Shown piece by piece: positions 26,401 to 38,400 of a stretch of 64,000 nucleotides of DNA. The notes under the pieces were generated by a model, which worked only from the letters and a program-made list of their open reading frames with translations, made no database searches and had not been told where the DNA came from. Every line of letters starts with the position of its first letter. Position 1 is the first letter of the stretch. Origin of the DNA: Dromaius novaehollandiae (Eukaryota; Chordata; Aves; Casuariiformes; Dromaiidae). A program made the translations under genes and the position numbers. The stretch lies in assembly GCF_036370855.1 (NCBI RefSeq), contig NC_088099.1:76921218-76985217 (forward strand). Direction: 5' to 3'.

Positions 26401-29400
26401 TTGTTTTGCTGCTGCCTTTGCATAATATTCCTTTGTACATTTAAAATTTCAAAGCAAGTTTAAATTAAATTTTGTATCTGATAGCTTTAGCTATTCTGAA
26501 GTAGGCAGTGAAACTACTTTTAAATGGAACCTGTTGTTAATGTAAACAGCTATATCAAAATTAAACTGGATACAATGAAAAATACTGCTCAACTTTATAA
26601 TCTAATGACTTTTACTAATTAAAGGAAATAAAAACTAATTTTTTGTGATGGATGTCATTACCATATTAAGGGTTATACCAGTATTTATGAACATGTGCTA
26701 TCTCAGTAATTTAATCTACGTAACAACCTTAACCCCATGTGGGGGCACGAAGTTCAATATTACTTGTTTTAAAAAGAGAAAGTACTGTTTTGAAGCTATT
26801 AAAACTGCTACTTTAGCAACAGCAGTTGGAACAAGGGTGCTAAAATTACAAATTTAGTCATGCTGGTTGATTGTATATGTAAGTTGTGAATTCTTTATTG
26901 TTTTTAATAACCTATCTGCTATTGGTTTTATGTAGATCATCCTTTGCAGGCTGGAAGTGCCAAGTGCAGGATAATTCAGTGAACGATGTGGACTATTTCA
27001 GCTTCTTGTTTTCAACCCTTATAGGTAATCCTTGTGAATGTCATAATGTAGAATTAACAGAAGGAAATTGTTTTGATAGATAACTGCTGGATTTAATTTA
27101 GGACAAATGGTGTAGTAAGTACTTCCTAAAAGGTTCTAACCTTACTATATATTTTTGTTAAGATATATCCTTTTAACTGTTGATCTGATTTGTAACACCC
27201 TGTTTTTATGCTTTGAATTTCCATTTGGGCTGCATATTTGCATGTTTCTTCTTGATGCGTAGCAAATTTCGTTTGAAAGTATGAGGAAAATCTGAATTTT
27301 GCATGACTTGAGCCAGACTTTTTTTTTCCAAATTTAAATAAATGCCTTATACTGGTTTGTAACAATATAAACAAGTTCCTGTTGGATTTCCTGTGGACGT
27401 GCTTACAGTATTGAAAACATTCCATCAAATTAAAGTAATGAATATACATTAAAGTGAGCTACCCAGGGTCCTCACGAGAACAGAATTTATTTCTGCTGTT
27501 AAATTCTTACTCAGAGTAGCATTCCTGTGGTGGTTATAATGATATTACTGGGAAATGTCTTTCAGTAGCTTGTCTTGTGGTAAAGAGAAAGTGTCTTGTC
27601 TTTATCACCTCAGAATCCTTCGTAATGTTCAGCTACTCTTCTCTCAAAAGTAATACCACCCCCCCGCCACCAAAACGATGAAGAAACAGCTGTATTGGTA
27701 ACTCAGGGAACGACAGCAAAAACTGACTTTTAAACTGGTTTGGAACAGTAGTCCTGTTTTACTAAATCATTTAATACTTGGCTAGAAATAATTAGCCAAA
27801 TTAGTGTGTTTTTTTTTTTAAATCCTGCACTTATATTAGAAAGTTACTGAGTTAAATTGAATATGTAGTAAATCCTGTTTTGCGTTATATCTGTTTCTGC
27901 TTTTTCTTTTTTTCCTTTTTTAATGATAAATACTGTGAAAATAGCAGTATAATGCAGGCCTCTTGCTCTCTTTTATACCACAGTATAGTTTGATTTGATT
28001 TTAAAATATCTTTGTTTTCTTTGAAAATCAGAACTCTTATTCTAATGTACTTGATTTAAAATATCGAGCAAGTTCCTCTAGCAAAAACCGTTATATGGAC
28101 ACAGTTTAAAAGACATTGTTTGTCAAGGAAGCTAATAAAGTAGAATAGCGCTTGGCTTGTTTTGCGATACTGTTTCACTGCTTCTTTTTCTTTAGGGTTT
28201 TCAAGAGAGGAGTTGACTAGTCTTCAGGGCATTAGAGGAAAGCCACATATTAGCCAGACACAGCTTTCACCTGTCCGCCTTTACCTAACTGATCTCGACC
28301 AGTTTTTACACCACTGGGCTGTGACAGAGGTAATACATCAACACTAATTCTAACAGCAGCATACAAACTTGGAATTGTTTTCTGTCTTTTTTCTGCATAT
28401 ATCTAAAATCCTGTCATGACTTGAAATAGAGTGAAAAATATTTTAGCTGTTAAACTTCTAACATTATTCTAGAGCCATTGGGTAATATTTTGAAAGAAGC
28501 TGCTTTAAAAGGCGAATGTTCAGTCAGGTAATATGCAAAATTATACTTCTGGAAAGAATGGGTAGAAGCTTTGGTGGAAAAATCCTAATAGTAAAATTAA
28601 GATTAGCAATACGTTTTGGCTTTCAAAAAATATCTAGTTGCAAGAATACTAATTATGGACAGTTTTCTTTGGGAGTAAATTCCACTGTTAATTGAAAAGC
28701 ACATCGAAAGAGAATTTTACGGGTAAGTAGTATTAAGCTGGCTTTGCTACTTATTCAGAATAACGTTGTATGCTTATTCAATCGAAGTGTACTGGGATTA
28801 ACAATTTCACTGTGAATTCAGTGCCTGCTTATAAGATCATAAGAATTGAAAGCTTAATTTTATTGTTGGTTCTAAAGGAATCTGAGGCCATCAGATTTGT
28901 TTCAGAATGAGTGAATAGTAGTTTTCATTGTGGCTTAGCTTTGTATTGCTTATCCCACCAGAAACCACTTTAAGGTGTGAAATCATATTTTAATGACATG
29001 TTGATTTGAAAGTATTCATGGTATCTGTTATGAATGCAGTGGGAAGAGTGCAACAGTAGTTTAGCTGTAAGGTTTATTTTGGGCTTTCATGGCAGTCTTT
29101 TTGGTTTAAGAAAGCAGCATAATAGATTTTTCTCTTAATTTATAGTTCAAGTTTTAAGTGATATTCTACCAAATCTACCAAAACTGCTTATAGTCTGTGG
29201 CATATGTTGCATGTATGCTATTATCTATATAAAATTATTTTAAGCAAATTTGTCATTTGGTATCATGACTTGCATATATCCTTAGATGTCCTGCTCTCAG
29301 TCAGGTGGCCTGAGGAGCAGCTAAGCTTTTTTGCTAATATTTTTTTTTTCTATTTCCCTCCCCACTTTGTCTCCTTTGGGCAGTGATGACTAGTTTTCTC

Positions 29401-32400
29401 ACCAAAATACCTTTCTCCAGTGTAAAAGACTAGCATGTTCTCTTCCCCTGCCCTGCAGAGACTGTTCCTCTGAATTGACCAGAGGGCTGACTTGCAAAAG
29501 TTTCTCAGAATTAGCGTAGTCCCATAAAAGCATCTGCAGGATTTGTATTTCCAGGGACTTTACTTGCTTTTGAAAATGCCGCACTATGTGTCACATTTCT
29601 TTATTCTTTTTGCTTCTCTTCCACAAATCTGTTGAAGTTGCTTGAGAAATCACACAATGGAAATACATTCACTTATGGATGAATGGGAATATTTTCCCCT
29701 TTCTTTTTCCCGGGGGGGTGGGGGGGAGAAAGAAAGCGAGAATAAGAACAAACATCCCTGTGCATCAAAAACTTGTGTGAGAAGTGATGGGATGTTCTAG
29801 AACCACTGCCTTTCGTAGATTTTAAAGCAAAGGGAATTTGGGATTGCACCTTACAACTCTGAGCTGGAGAAGATAGGAGGTTTCTCCTCACAAAGCATGT
29901 TTGACTGTGGAGAGAAAGCTAATAGTGTACTGGGCTATATCAGATACACCTAGGATTCAGGCCAAGACAAAATTTCTCCTCTTGAAAAACAGAAAAAAAC
30001 TTTTGTTTCGCCATGAATAAGTTTTTTCTTATTCTTTTTGAGAATAGTATTTTATTTTTTATTTGGTAAGCTGTCACATTTTGTGTTGTCTTGAAACAAA
30101 CTGTTCACATTTAAATGCTTGCCAGAAGAACTGGTAATATTGCAGTGCTGTTTGGAGGGTGGGGGGGTTTGTCTGTTCCCCCTTCTTCCCCCCCCCCACT
30201 TCTTTTCCACAGAACTTGCAAAAAGATAAGTAGAGACACCTCATCAGTAGCTTTCTTTCCTACCAGAGAAAAACTGAGATGTCCTTTCCTCTTGCCTCTG
30301 ATATGACGCTATTTCCATTAGTAATAATGGTCTCTGAGATAATCAGTGTTCCAAGTTTCATTATTTTTTCTGGGAGAAAAGATCAGTTTTAACACAAACT
30401 CTTCCTTTTATAAATCATGGGAGTTGATTCTTTTTTCACTTGACTGACTTTTTTTGCTTCAGAGGCAATCACAGGTATGGTACATTATACATAAATAAAA
30501 CTGTGCTAAAGTTAGATTAAAAAAATATTTCAAGTGTGTTAGGCTTTTAGATGACTTTGTTCTCTCTGTGTTTAAATGCGTACAGTGTGTTTAAATGTAT
30601 AGTGCGGTATTCAGTAAGTTTTAGGGATTTCTCTTTTCCTTGGCAGTGTTCCTTGTTGAGTATGCTTCTCCAGCCTCAAACATGTTGACCCTTAAATTCT
30701 ACTTCATGCTCGGTTCAGAAGGACAATGTTCTGAGGACTGCAGTCCAGGAAAAACTTTGAGATTTCGAGGCTGAAACAATTAAAAAAAGAAACAAAATAA
30801 AAAACACTCCTTGGAAAGAACCTTTCAGTTCCACAGGATTTGCCAAAAGTTACACAGGAATGCTTTTTGTAGAAAAAATAGTTTCCATCTGGTATTGACC
30901 AAGCTACTCTCCTCTCAGAATAAAACAAAAACAAAAAGAACCTCAAAACCCAGACCTACAGCCTTTGGGGACAAGAAAGACTTGGCAAATCATGAAGATC
31001 TTTTAGGATCTCTTGGAAGACAATGTGATATGAAGGCACTAAGTGCATTAGGATTGGAGGCTAAGGTTTGGTCTTTTTTCTTCTGGGATGGGAGGGGTTG
31101 GGGATGGTAGGTTTGGAGAATACTTCCTTCAAAGTGGACATAGCAGTTCAAGGACTAGATGCTGTTGTTCTACAAGTGGATGTCTTTCAAATTCAGTTAC
31201 TCTCATGTGGAACAATTTCCACATGTACTTAAAAGGGGTACTTCTATAGTGGGAGAGATGGTGACACTAAAGCGGCTTTAAAATGTTGGTAGAAGATTGG
31301 GAAATTTTCCATTAAAACTGCTTTCTATGGAAAATTTTTGCTCTTTTGGTGGGAGTAATCATCAGTATTCAAGTTCTCAGTCAGAAAATGAAAATATCAG
31401 TGAGAACTACCTCTTCATTTTCTGGTTATAGTGTGCGTCATTCTCCTTATTCCTCGTTCCCCAAGATAAGCATGGGGTTACTAAGGTGCTAGGTATCTTC
31501 CTATGTATTAGGGCCAGGTGAATACTATGGTATGCAATAATATTTAAGCAATATGGGAGACTGCATGATGGGAAGGAAAGGTCTAATGAGGAAGTCTGTT
31601 TCATGAAGCATCTGAACTCCAATTCCCATTCAGTGACACCATTTCTGAATCAATTTTTAGCTATGACAAAATTATTTTTAAAGAAGTACTACAGGAAGTA
31701 ATAAATACAGTTTTAATTGGTCACACTTGGCTTTTGGTGGAATTGAGAAGAGAGGCTTTTGAATGCTGAACCTTTTATGCTTTCTTTTGCTGGATAAAAG
31801 ATATGCTTATTTGAGCAGCAACTTCATGGTGATACTGTAATATTGAGTAAGATGCTTTAAATGATTACAAATATCTACTAAGTGAATGGAGCCCTCGATT
31901 GGCTGCAGGCCAGGCAGCATTCCGGCCTGTATTTTATTTTGACAATTGCCTGTAAATAAGAGTTCTGGTTGTTGTGTAGCTGTAACTCAGGGATTTCTCA
32001 TAGAGGAAAAATATTTCATTGTGGGTGAAATTAATTAGGAACTGATGAACTTATAATTTGGCAGCCTGATTTCCTTTAGTGATCAGACTTTTTTATTAGT
32101 CTTTTTATTAGTCCCTCCATCCTGCTCATCCTTCTGTTCTGCCACTTGTTTTGTCTAAAGCATTGGCTGTTTTTTGACTAGATCTACTAAAAGAATAGAC
32201 TTTCAAATATTAGTTTCCTGTAAATTATGTGAAAATAAGCAGCTAGAAGAGAAGAGGGTCTAGATTAGTGCAAAGCAATTTAGAACTTGGTTTTTGCATT
32301 CTGTTTTGGCAGCAACCAGCTGGACAGTCCGCATGTGCATAGCTCTGGACTAGCCTCAGCAGGTGTTGTCTTTTGCCCTGCAGGATAGGGCTTGTGAGAC

Positions 32401-35400
32401 AGTAATAGCTGGGGTTACTGTGGTGAGGAAATGGAAAGGGAATTAAGGTTCGCAGACATGAATGTGTAGGAAGCCATGGTTGTTTGGTTCTGTTGCTCAC
32501 TGTTTTCAAATCCAATGGAAAGCAGTCCCAAATTTCTGTTGCTAGGTCATTGCAGAAGGAGGAAAGATACATCTCTGGAGAAAGAGCAATTTGCGTAAAG
32601 GAAAAAGATAATTTAAGGCTTTTTCAGCTGGCAGTCTGAACTTTGTGTGTGTTATAACTATTGCACTTGGTTGCATGTGGTTAATAATAAGCAGTGGAAA
32701 GACCAAACAAATGCACTTTTGATTAATGCTCTTAAATGTTTTAAAACATAATCGTTTTGAGATAGTTATGGTTCATAACTCTTTTGTCTAGAGAGAATGG
32801 TTATTGGGATACAGGAAATCCAAAGCCATGTTATTTTTTATGGAAGCTTTTAAATAATATATTTTTTTCTCTTATGGACCAATGTTTAAGAAGTCTCCCT
32901 AAATGTCATTTTGTGCAACTGTAAAGGTTAATTTTCATACATTGTCTTAAAGAGATTGAATGTAAACGCAGAAACCTGGGTTTGTTTTCTGGAGCAACTT
33001 AGTCTTAAAATGACTTCTGCCTTATTAAAGCTAATTATTTAAAATCATATCCCTGTAGCTTAAATAGATGGGACTCCAGAATAAATTATTGCAGCCTAAA
33101 GGAAGAAGCTCAGTTTTTTTTTCATTTTGACTGCGCCTACAGTGTTTGTCAGTAATATTGTTCATTCCCCTATAATTGAATTACCCTATCAGTATCAAAT
33201 GAAATAGCACCGACAGAAATGAGCAGTTTAACAAGGTAACAGTGTATACATGATAATTTCTGTTGTTATAATGTTTGACGTTGGTGATATTTGAATGTTT
33301 TGGAGGGGGAAGGGGAAGCAATCTACTGTTCTAAAATTCTGCTTAAAGTCTAGATTCCAGAGTTGCATTCAGCACATGGCTGACTGAAGAAATAAAATAC
33401 TCAAGCGTTTAAAGTTTTAAGATCAAACACAAGGGAAGGTCAGTTGCTATTAAAAATGGAATTGAATTAAAAAAATCTTTGAGTGTGTGCAATGTAATTT
33501 ACTAATATGTGTCAAAAATGGAAAAGTTATTTAAGGGTTGTGATGGCTATATCTGTGCTGGCATGCTAACAAAAATTAGGGGAAAGCAATAAAGATAGTA
33601 AGCCAGTGCATATAAATTAAAGTTCTGTGAGGATGCTCTTCAGAAAGGAAAAATGGTGTTACAGTGCTGTAGGCCTAACTTTAAGCAGATATTAACACTC
33701 AAAAAAATCCTAACTTTTTGAGACAGAGGTTTGGGCCTGAAGTTCCTGTAAGATTTCGGTTTGTGGTCTTTATTGAGATTTCAAAGTTAGTGTTACATTG
33801 GGAAAACAACTGAGGGTAGATAGCAGCCCTTTTTGATTAGAAATACGCTATAATTCTTAGTCTCCTTGAGGGAGGAGAAGAGATTCTATGCAAGCCTGCT
33901 ACTGTTTTGTAAAACCACATCATACACAATTTTAATGTTTATAAATGGAAACAGTGTTTTTACTTGAAAAATATTGTTAGTGCCAAAAAAACAAAACAGA
34001 GGAGAAATTACAGAAATAATTATAACATGTCTCCCCAAATGAAAAAAGCTCACTGAAACAAGCAGTTAACGTTTTTAGATTTCTTCCATGACTTTCTTAT
34101 CAAGGTATAAAAGTTTAAAAACAAAACAAAAAAGCTCTGGCTCTTAGGGCCAGTGCTCCATCATACTTGTTATCCTGTCCTTCTTGTATCCCTGTATCTT
34201 GGGCCATTTTAGAGCTGGGGCCTCATATGCTGCTACATGTAGTTAACATGTGAATTAACATCTCTCTAGTTACTGTGCATGAAGAGCATCTCATACAAAT
34301 AGTTTATGTGGAATGTGTACTATGAATTCACATTCTGTTTGGCGATAACAAAACTGAGTTTCTGCAAAAAGATACGGTTTGTGGGATAAGAGCTAGCTTC
34401 TTAATCATGTACAGTTTTCAGGGGAACACAAGCTCTTTTTGGCTGCGTGGGTAGACAGGTGAATTTGGAGACTTGAAAATCAGAAGTTTGTTTTGACCAT
34501 CATGCATATGGTCTGACGGGTAGACATCCTCAAGGGGGAGGAAACAGCTGTGATACTTTATAGCTGGGAGAAAGCTGCGGAGCTGTGAGAGAAGGCCTTT
34601 AGTTGGCTGCAAGAGGATGAAACAAAAGCTGTCTGCATAGTGAAGCTGTTTTGTGGTGTTCTTTCTCGAATTCTGTTAATAAAATGGCTATGAAAAGAGA
34701 ACTGGAACTGCGCTGTTTTTCAGGTATGGCTTTATCTCCAGGAGGAGCACATTAGCTCTTGAGTGTAAAACCTGCTTTTGTCACAAAAGAAAGAAGTAAT
34801 TCCAGACATGCTTGTCTTTTAGCAAGACAGGATAATTGTCTCTAGCCGGTAGTTCTCTGCCTCCTTCTACCAAATCTTACTGGTCTCCAGATTTAAGCAC
34901 ATGATCAATTTGTTGCACAGTGGGTGAGCAATGGTGATCGTCACCTGTGTATTTGTAGCTAATGGCAAATAGAGATAACCACCTTGCTTAGCAGACTTTT
35001 GATATAGGTTTAATTAAATTGCTTCAGACTGCTTGCCACAGCCTAGGAGTCTGCATATAGGCAGTTACTGCAGTTCAAATGCAAGATAAGTTTCTATACT
35101 GCAGTTACTCTGTTTCTGAGCCAGCAGTTGGATATTAACTGTGTTTCATAATCACTCTAAATCTTTGGAAATAAGTACTGTGTTAAGATGTAGAGCATTA
35201 TGTATTGTATTTACTTAAGTATTTGTAATTGTTAAACAAGCTTCCGCCTTTCTGTTCTGTCACCCTGAATGTAAATTTAGCCTCACAAGGTTTTCTTTTC
35301 TCCTGTTGCCCTTCTATGCAACATTCTTGTGCAGACTGTATTCCTTCTTTTTTTGTCCTTTTCTTTCTTTTAATCTAGGCTTTGCTTTACTGGGACTGTA

Positions 35401-38400
35401 GGTATTTTTTCTTTTTTCTTCCCCTGGAGTCACTGAATTAGACCTTTCACACCCACCCTTGTGAGCTTAGCCAAGGTGGAAGAACAAAGATCTCCTGTTG
35501 TACACAGGTTTCTTAACAAGTCAGGGCATTGTTAATATTGCCCTGTCAAATCAATTTACTTCAGAAGGAGAGGCAGCACCTGTCAGGAGAGTACACTGTC
35601 TGATAAGCTAGGGTGCTCCAGGGGATGCTGGCCAAGCTTCAGATGGCAAGCTTCATTGCCTGCCCCATCAGCCGAAAACTTCTTGTTTTCTCTACACTCT
35701 GCAGTAACATGTTATACTGGATAGAGTCCTGCCTGAAACAGTCATATCACAGAGTCTTGGGAATTGACTGCAGTTACCAATGTTTGAAAGGGATGTTGCC
35801 ATGAATTGAGAAGTATATTTTAGAGTTCACGTTAGGATATAGTGTCTGGTGTTTGCCAACTATCTTCTAAAATAAAATGACTTCTCTCCTTTCTTTAGGT
35901 GCTCTTATGCATGTTGGTAAGTGGTCTGCTGGTCTAAACTGTCTCTGGTCTGGCTTTACATTGCGGCTAGCCAAGATACTTGATCCGTTATTTTTCTGCT
36001 TGCTTGGTTCCTCTCTGTGCTCACGCATGTGTGTCTTCAGAGCAAGTTGAATATTTCTTTTTTTGAAAAAGAGAATACTTCACAGCATGATAAAGCTTGA
36101 AATAATACGCAGATTTTCACTGAAGAGTTGCTGATAAAGTATCTCCCTTGAGGAGTTAAGATGGTGATAGGCTTTTTGAGTCAGGAATCTATCACATTAT
36201 ATTATGGGAAGCATTGAGTGATTTAGGGAGTGGGAGCAGTTAAATATATGAATAAAACTTTCCTCTTGGTTCATCCTTTGTCAGCATTCCTTTTGCCATA
36301 AGACCTCAGACTGAGCCTGGGAGTCCTCTGTTCCTCCTAACTTTGTCTTTTGGAGTTGAGAGCATTTTACAGATGGGCAATATAAACTGATGGATTCCTC
36401 TGACTGTATATTAGAGTTGCAAAAAGCCTGTTTCAGATTGGATTAAGAGTCAGTTAGACACATCAGCAGCAAAAATGCATTTACTCATCCAGTTGAAGAT
36501 TTAAATAAAACAGCATGTGACTTGTTCCATCTTCCAAGAGCTGATTAGCAGGGCAGGGACAACTGAAATAAGGAACACCAACTTTCTGAGAAAGTGTTTC
36601 AGTGTCAGGGTGCTAAATGTTCCTTTACTGTATGCAGTTACCTTGGTGTCCACACTTACCTTTGGCTTTCAGACAGCTACCTTCCTGTGAAAATCACAGT
36701 CCACTCCTTGGCATTAGGATCTCCAGAAAGCAAGGAGTGCTCCCGGGCTGCCTTTCATGCTTTTCTTTTGTTTTATCTGACTGGTATTGGCTTCCATCTT
36801 AGTACAGCAGGCAAGGAGGTTTGTGTAGTAATGATTACCTGAAGCACCTGCAGGGAACATGCTGTTTTAATTATGTGGCTCATTACATGATAGGTAGTTG
36901 GGGTTGCCTGATCAGTAAGGTTTGGTTTGAAAAATTGCCAGTGAATTATGAAGCCTGCAGTATTTGCTGTATAATGGTAACAGATAATCCCCGTATCCTC
37001 CTCTTTAGGTTTGGCTTAATTTACTGAAGTGGGCATTCAAAATTGGGGAGGGAAAAAAAAAAAAAAAAAAAAAAAACACCTTAAACCAAACCTGTCATAA
37101 GGTGCTTGTCTGAAAAAGCCATAAAAATTAAGATTTAAAATGCTCATTCTCTGCCCATTCACTTCAGTAGTACTCTGAAACAAAATCACTCTGGCTTTAG
37201 TCCAAAACCAATCTATGAATGTGCCAAAACTGTGATAAATGCTAATCAAATGTAAAATAATGGATCAGCTGTGACACTGTATCATGGAAATTAAACATCA
37301 TGCAAACCCTTGCCTAAGGAAAATAAGTTGTCAGGAAAAATACTAATTTTTGTGATAAGTTTTCTTTGCTTTTCATTTCTATGTCTAATTTATGTTTAAG
37401 TTTAACTCTATAACAGACAGTTGTTGTGGAATCCATTTCAAATGGGATTTAATATATAGAAGTTAAAAGGATTACTACTCCCACTTAATACTATGAGAGT
37501 AGAATTGGATGTATAGAATGTTTGTTCTATTTTGAGGGTCAGAAAGATTTAAAGGGATGAAAAAATAACTTTCCAAACATTTCACATACTGCCACAACCC
37601 TTTTAAGTAAGCAAGCCACTGCTCAATGCTGCGATGCCCCTTTTCCTTGTCAGTGCTGGAAAAATCTGATTGCCAACGAATTGTACCCGTTTAATGACAA
37701 GTTCCAAGAATATTTCTTAAGGGAGAACTTTTATGGATTGGTAGAGCTATTCTAGGGACACAGTCCTAAAGGTCAAGTATTAATACCTGTCTTCAACACG
37801 CGGTTGAAGATGTGGAGTAAGGTTTATTAGGTGGGTCTGGCTGACTTGCCTGCTACGTCTTTAAATGGCTGACGTCAGGTAGGTGTATATAAAAACAAAA
37901 ATGATCTCCCTAACTTGTTAAATCTAGTGCTCTTTGTCACAAGCACATAACATATTCCTTTTGGGAACTTACTGAGTTCTGTCTTAAGAGCAACAGTAAA
38001 GTTTTTTTTATGCCTGTATTTCCCCTTGAAACCTTTCAGAATCTTCCTTCCTAGTTTCCATCCCAACTATATGCTAGCTGTGGTCATGATTGTTACTTTG
38101 TTGTTGTTTGGTTAGCTTAAATACTTATTTTCCTGCATCAGTTTTCACCACTGTCATATTTTTAAGTAACAATAATATCTCTTTTCAGCTATAGTTTTGT
38201 CAGCCTAAACAGGTGAAGTCCTTTCCATTTAAATCTGTAAGATAGGATCTCTATTCTTTGTATAGTTTTTCTGTACCTGTTTCAGTCTGAATTTGTATTT
38301 CTTGAAAATGAATGACTCCTGTTTTGCACAGTATTGCAGAAATGATTGTTTTAGGATCTTATGGAGTAGTACTGAACTCATCTACTTCTGTTGTGATTTA

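Larger units (their letters stand above)
9677..26935 (+). other. TEX10 intron C-D (17.3 kb)
   Basis: By far the largest intron in the window and the main transposon landing site; LINE and SINE pieces are listed separately. Stretches with nothing recognised: about 9677-10430, 10460-11850, 12470-13180, 13720-17340, 20430-21265, 21335-22260 and 25120-26935. A short tandem repeat of 'agttcttacatca' lies near 26020-26046. Confidence 0.8.
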
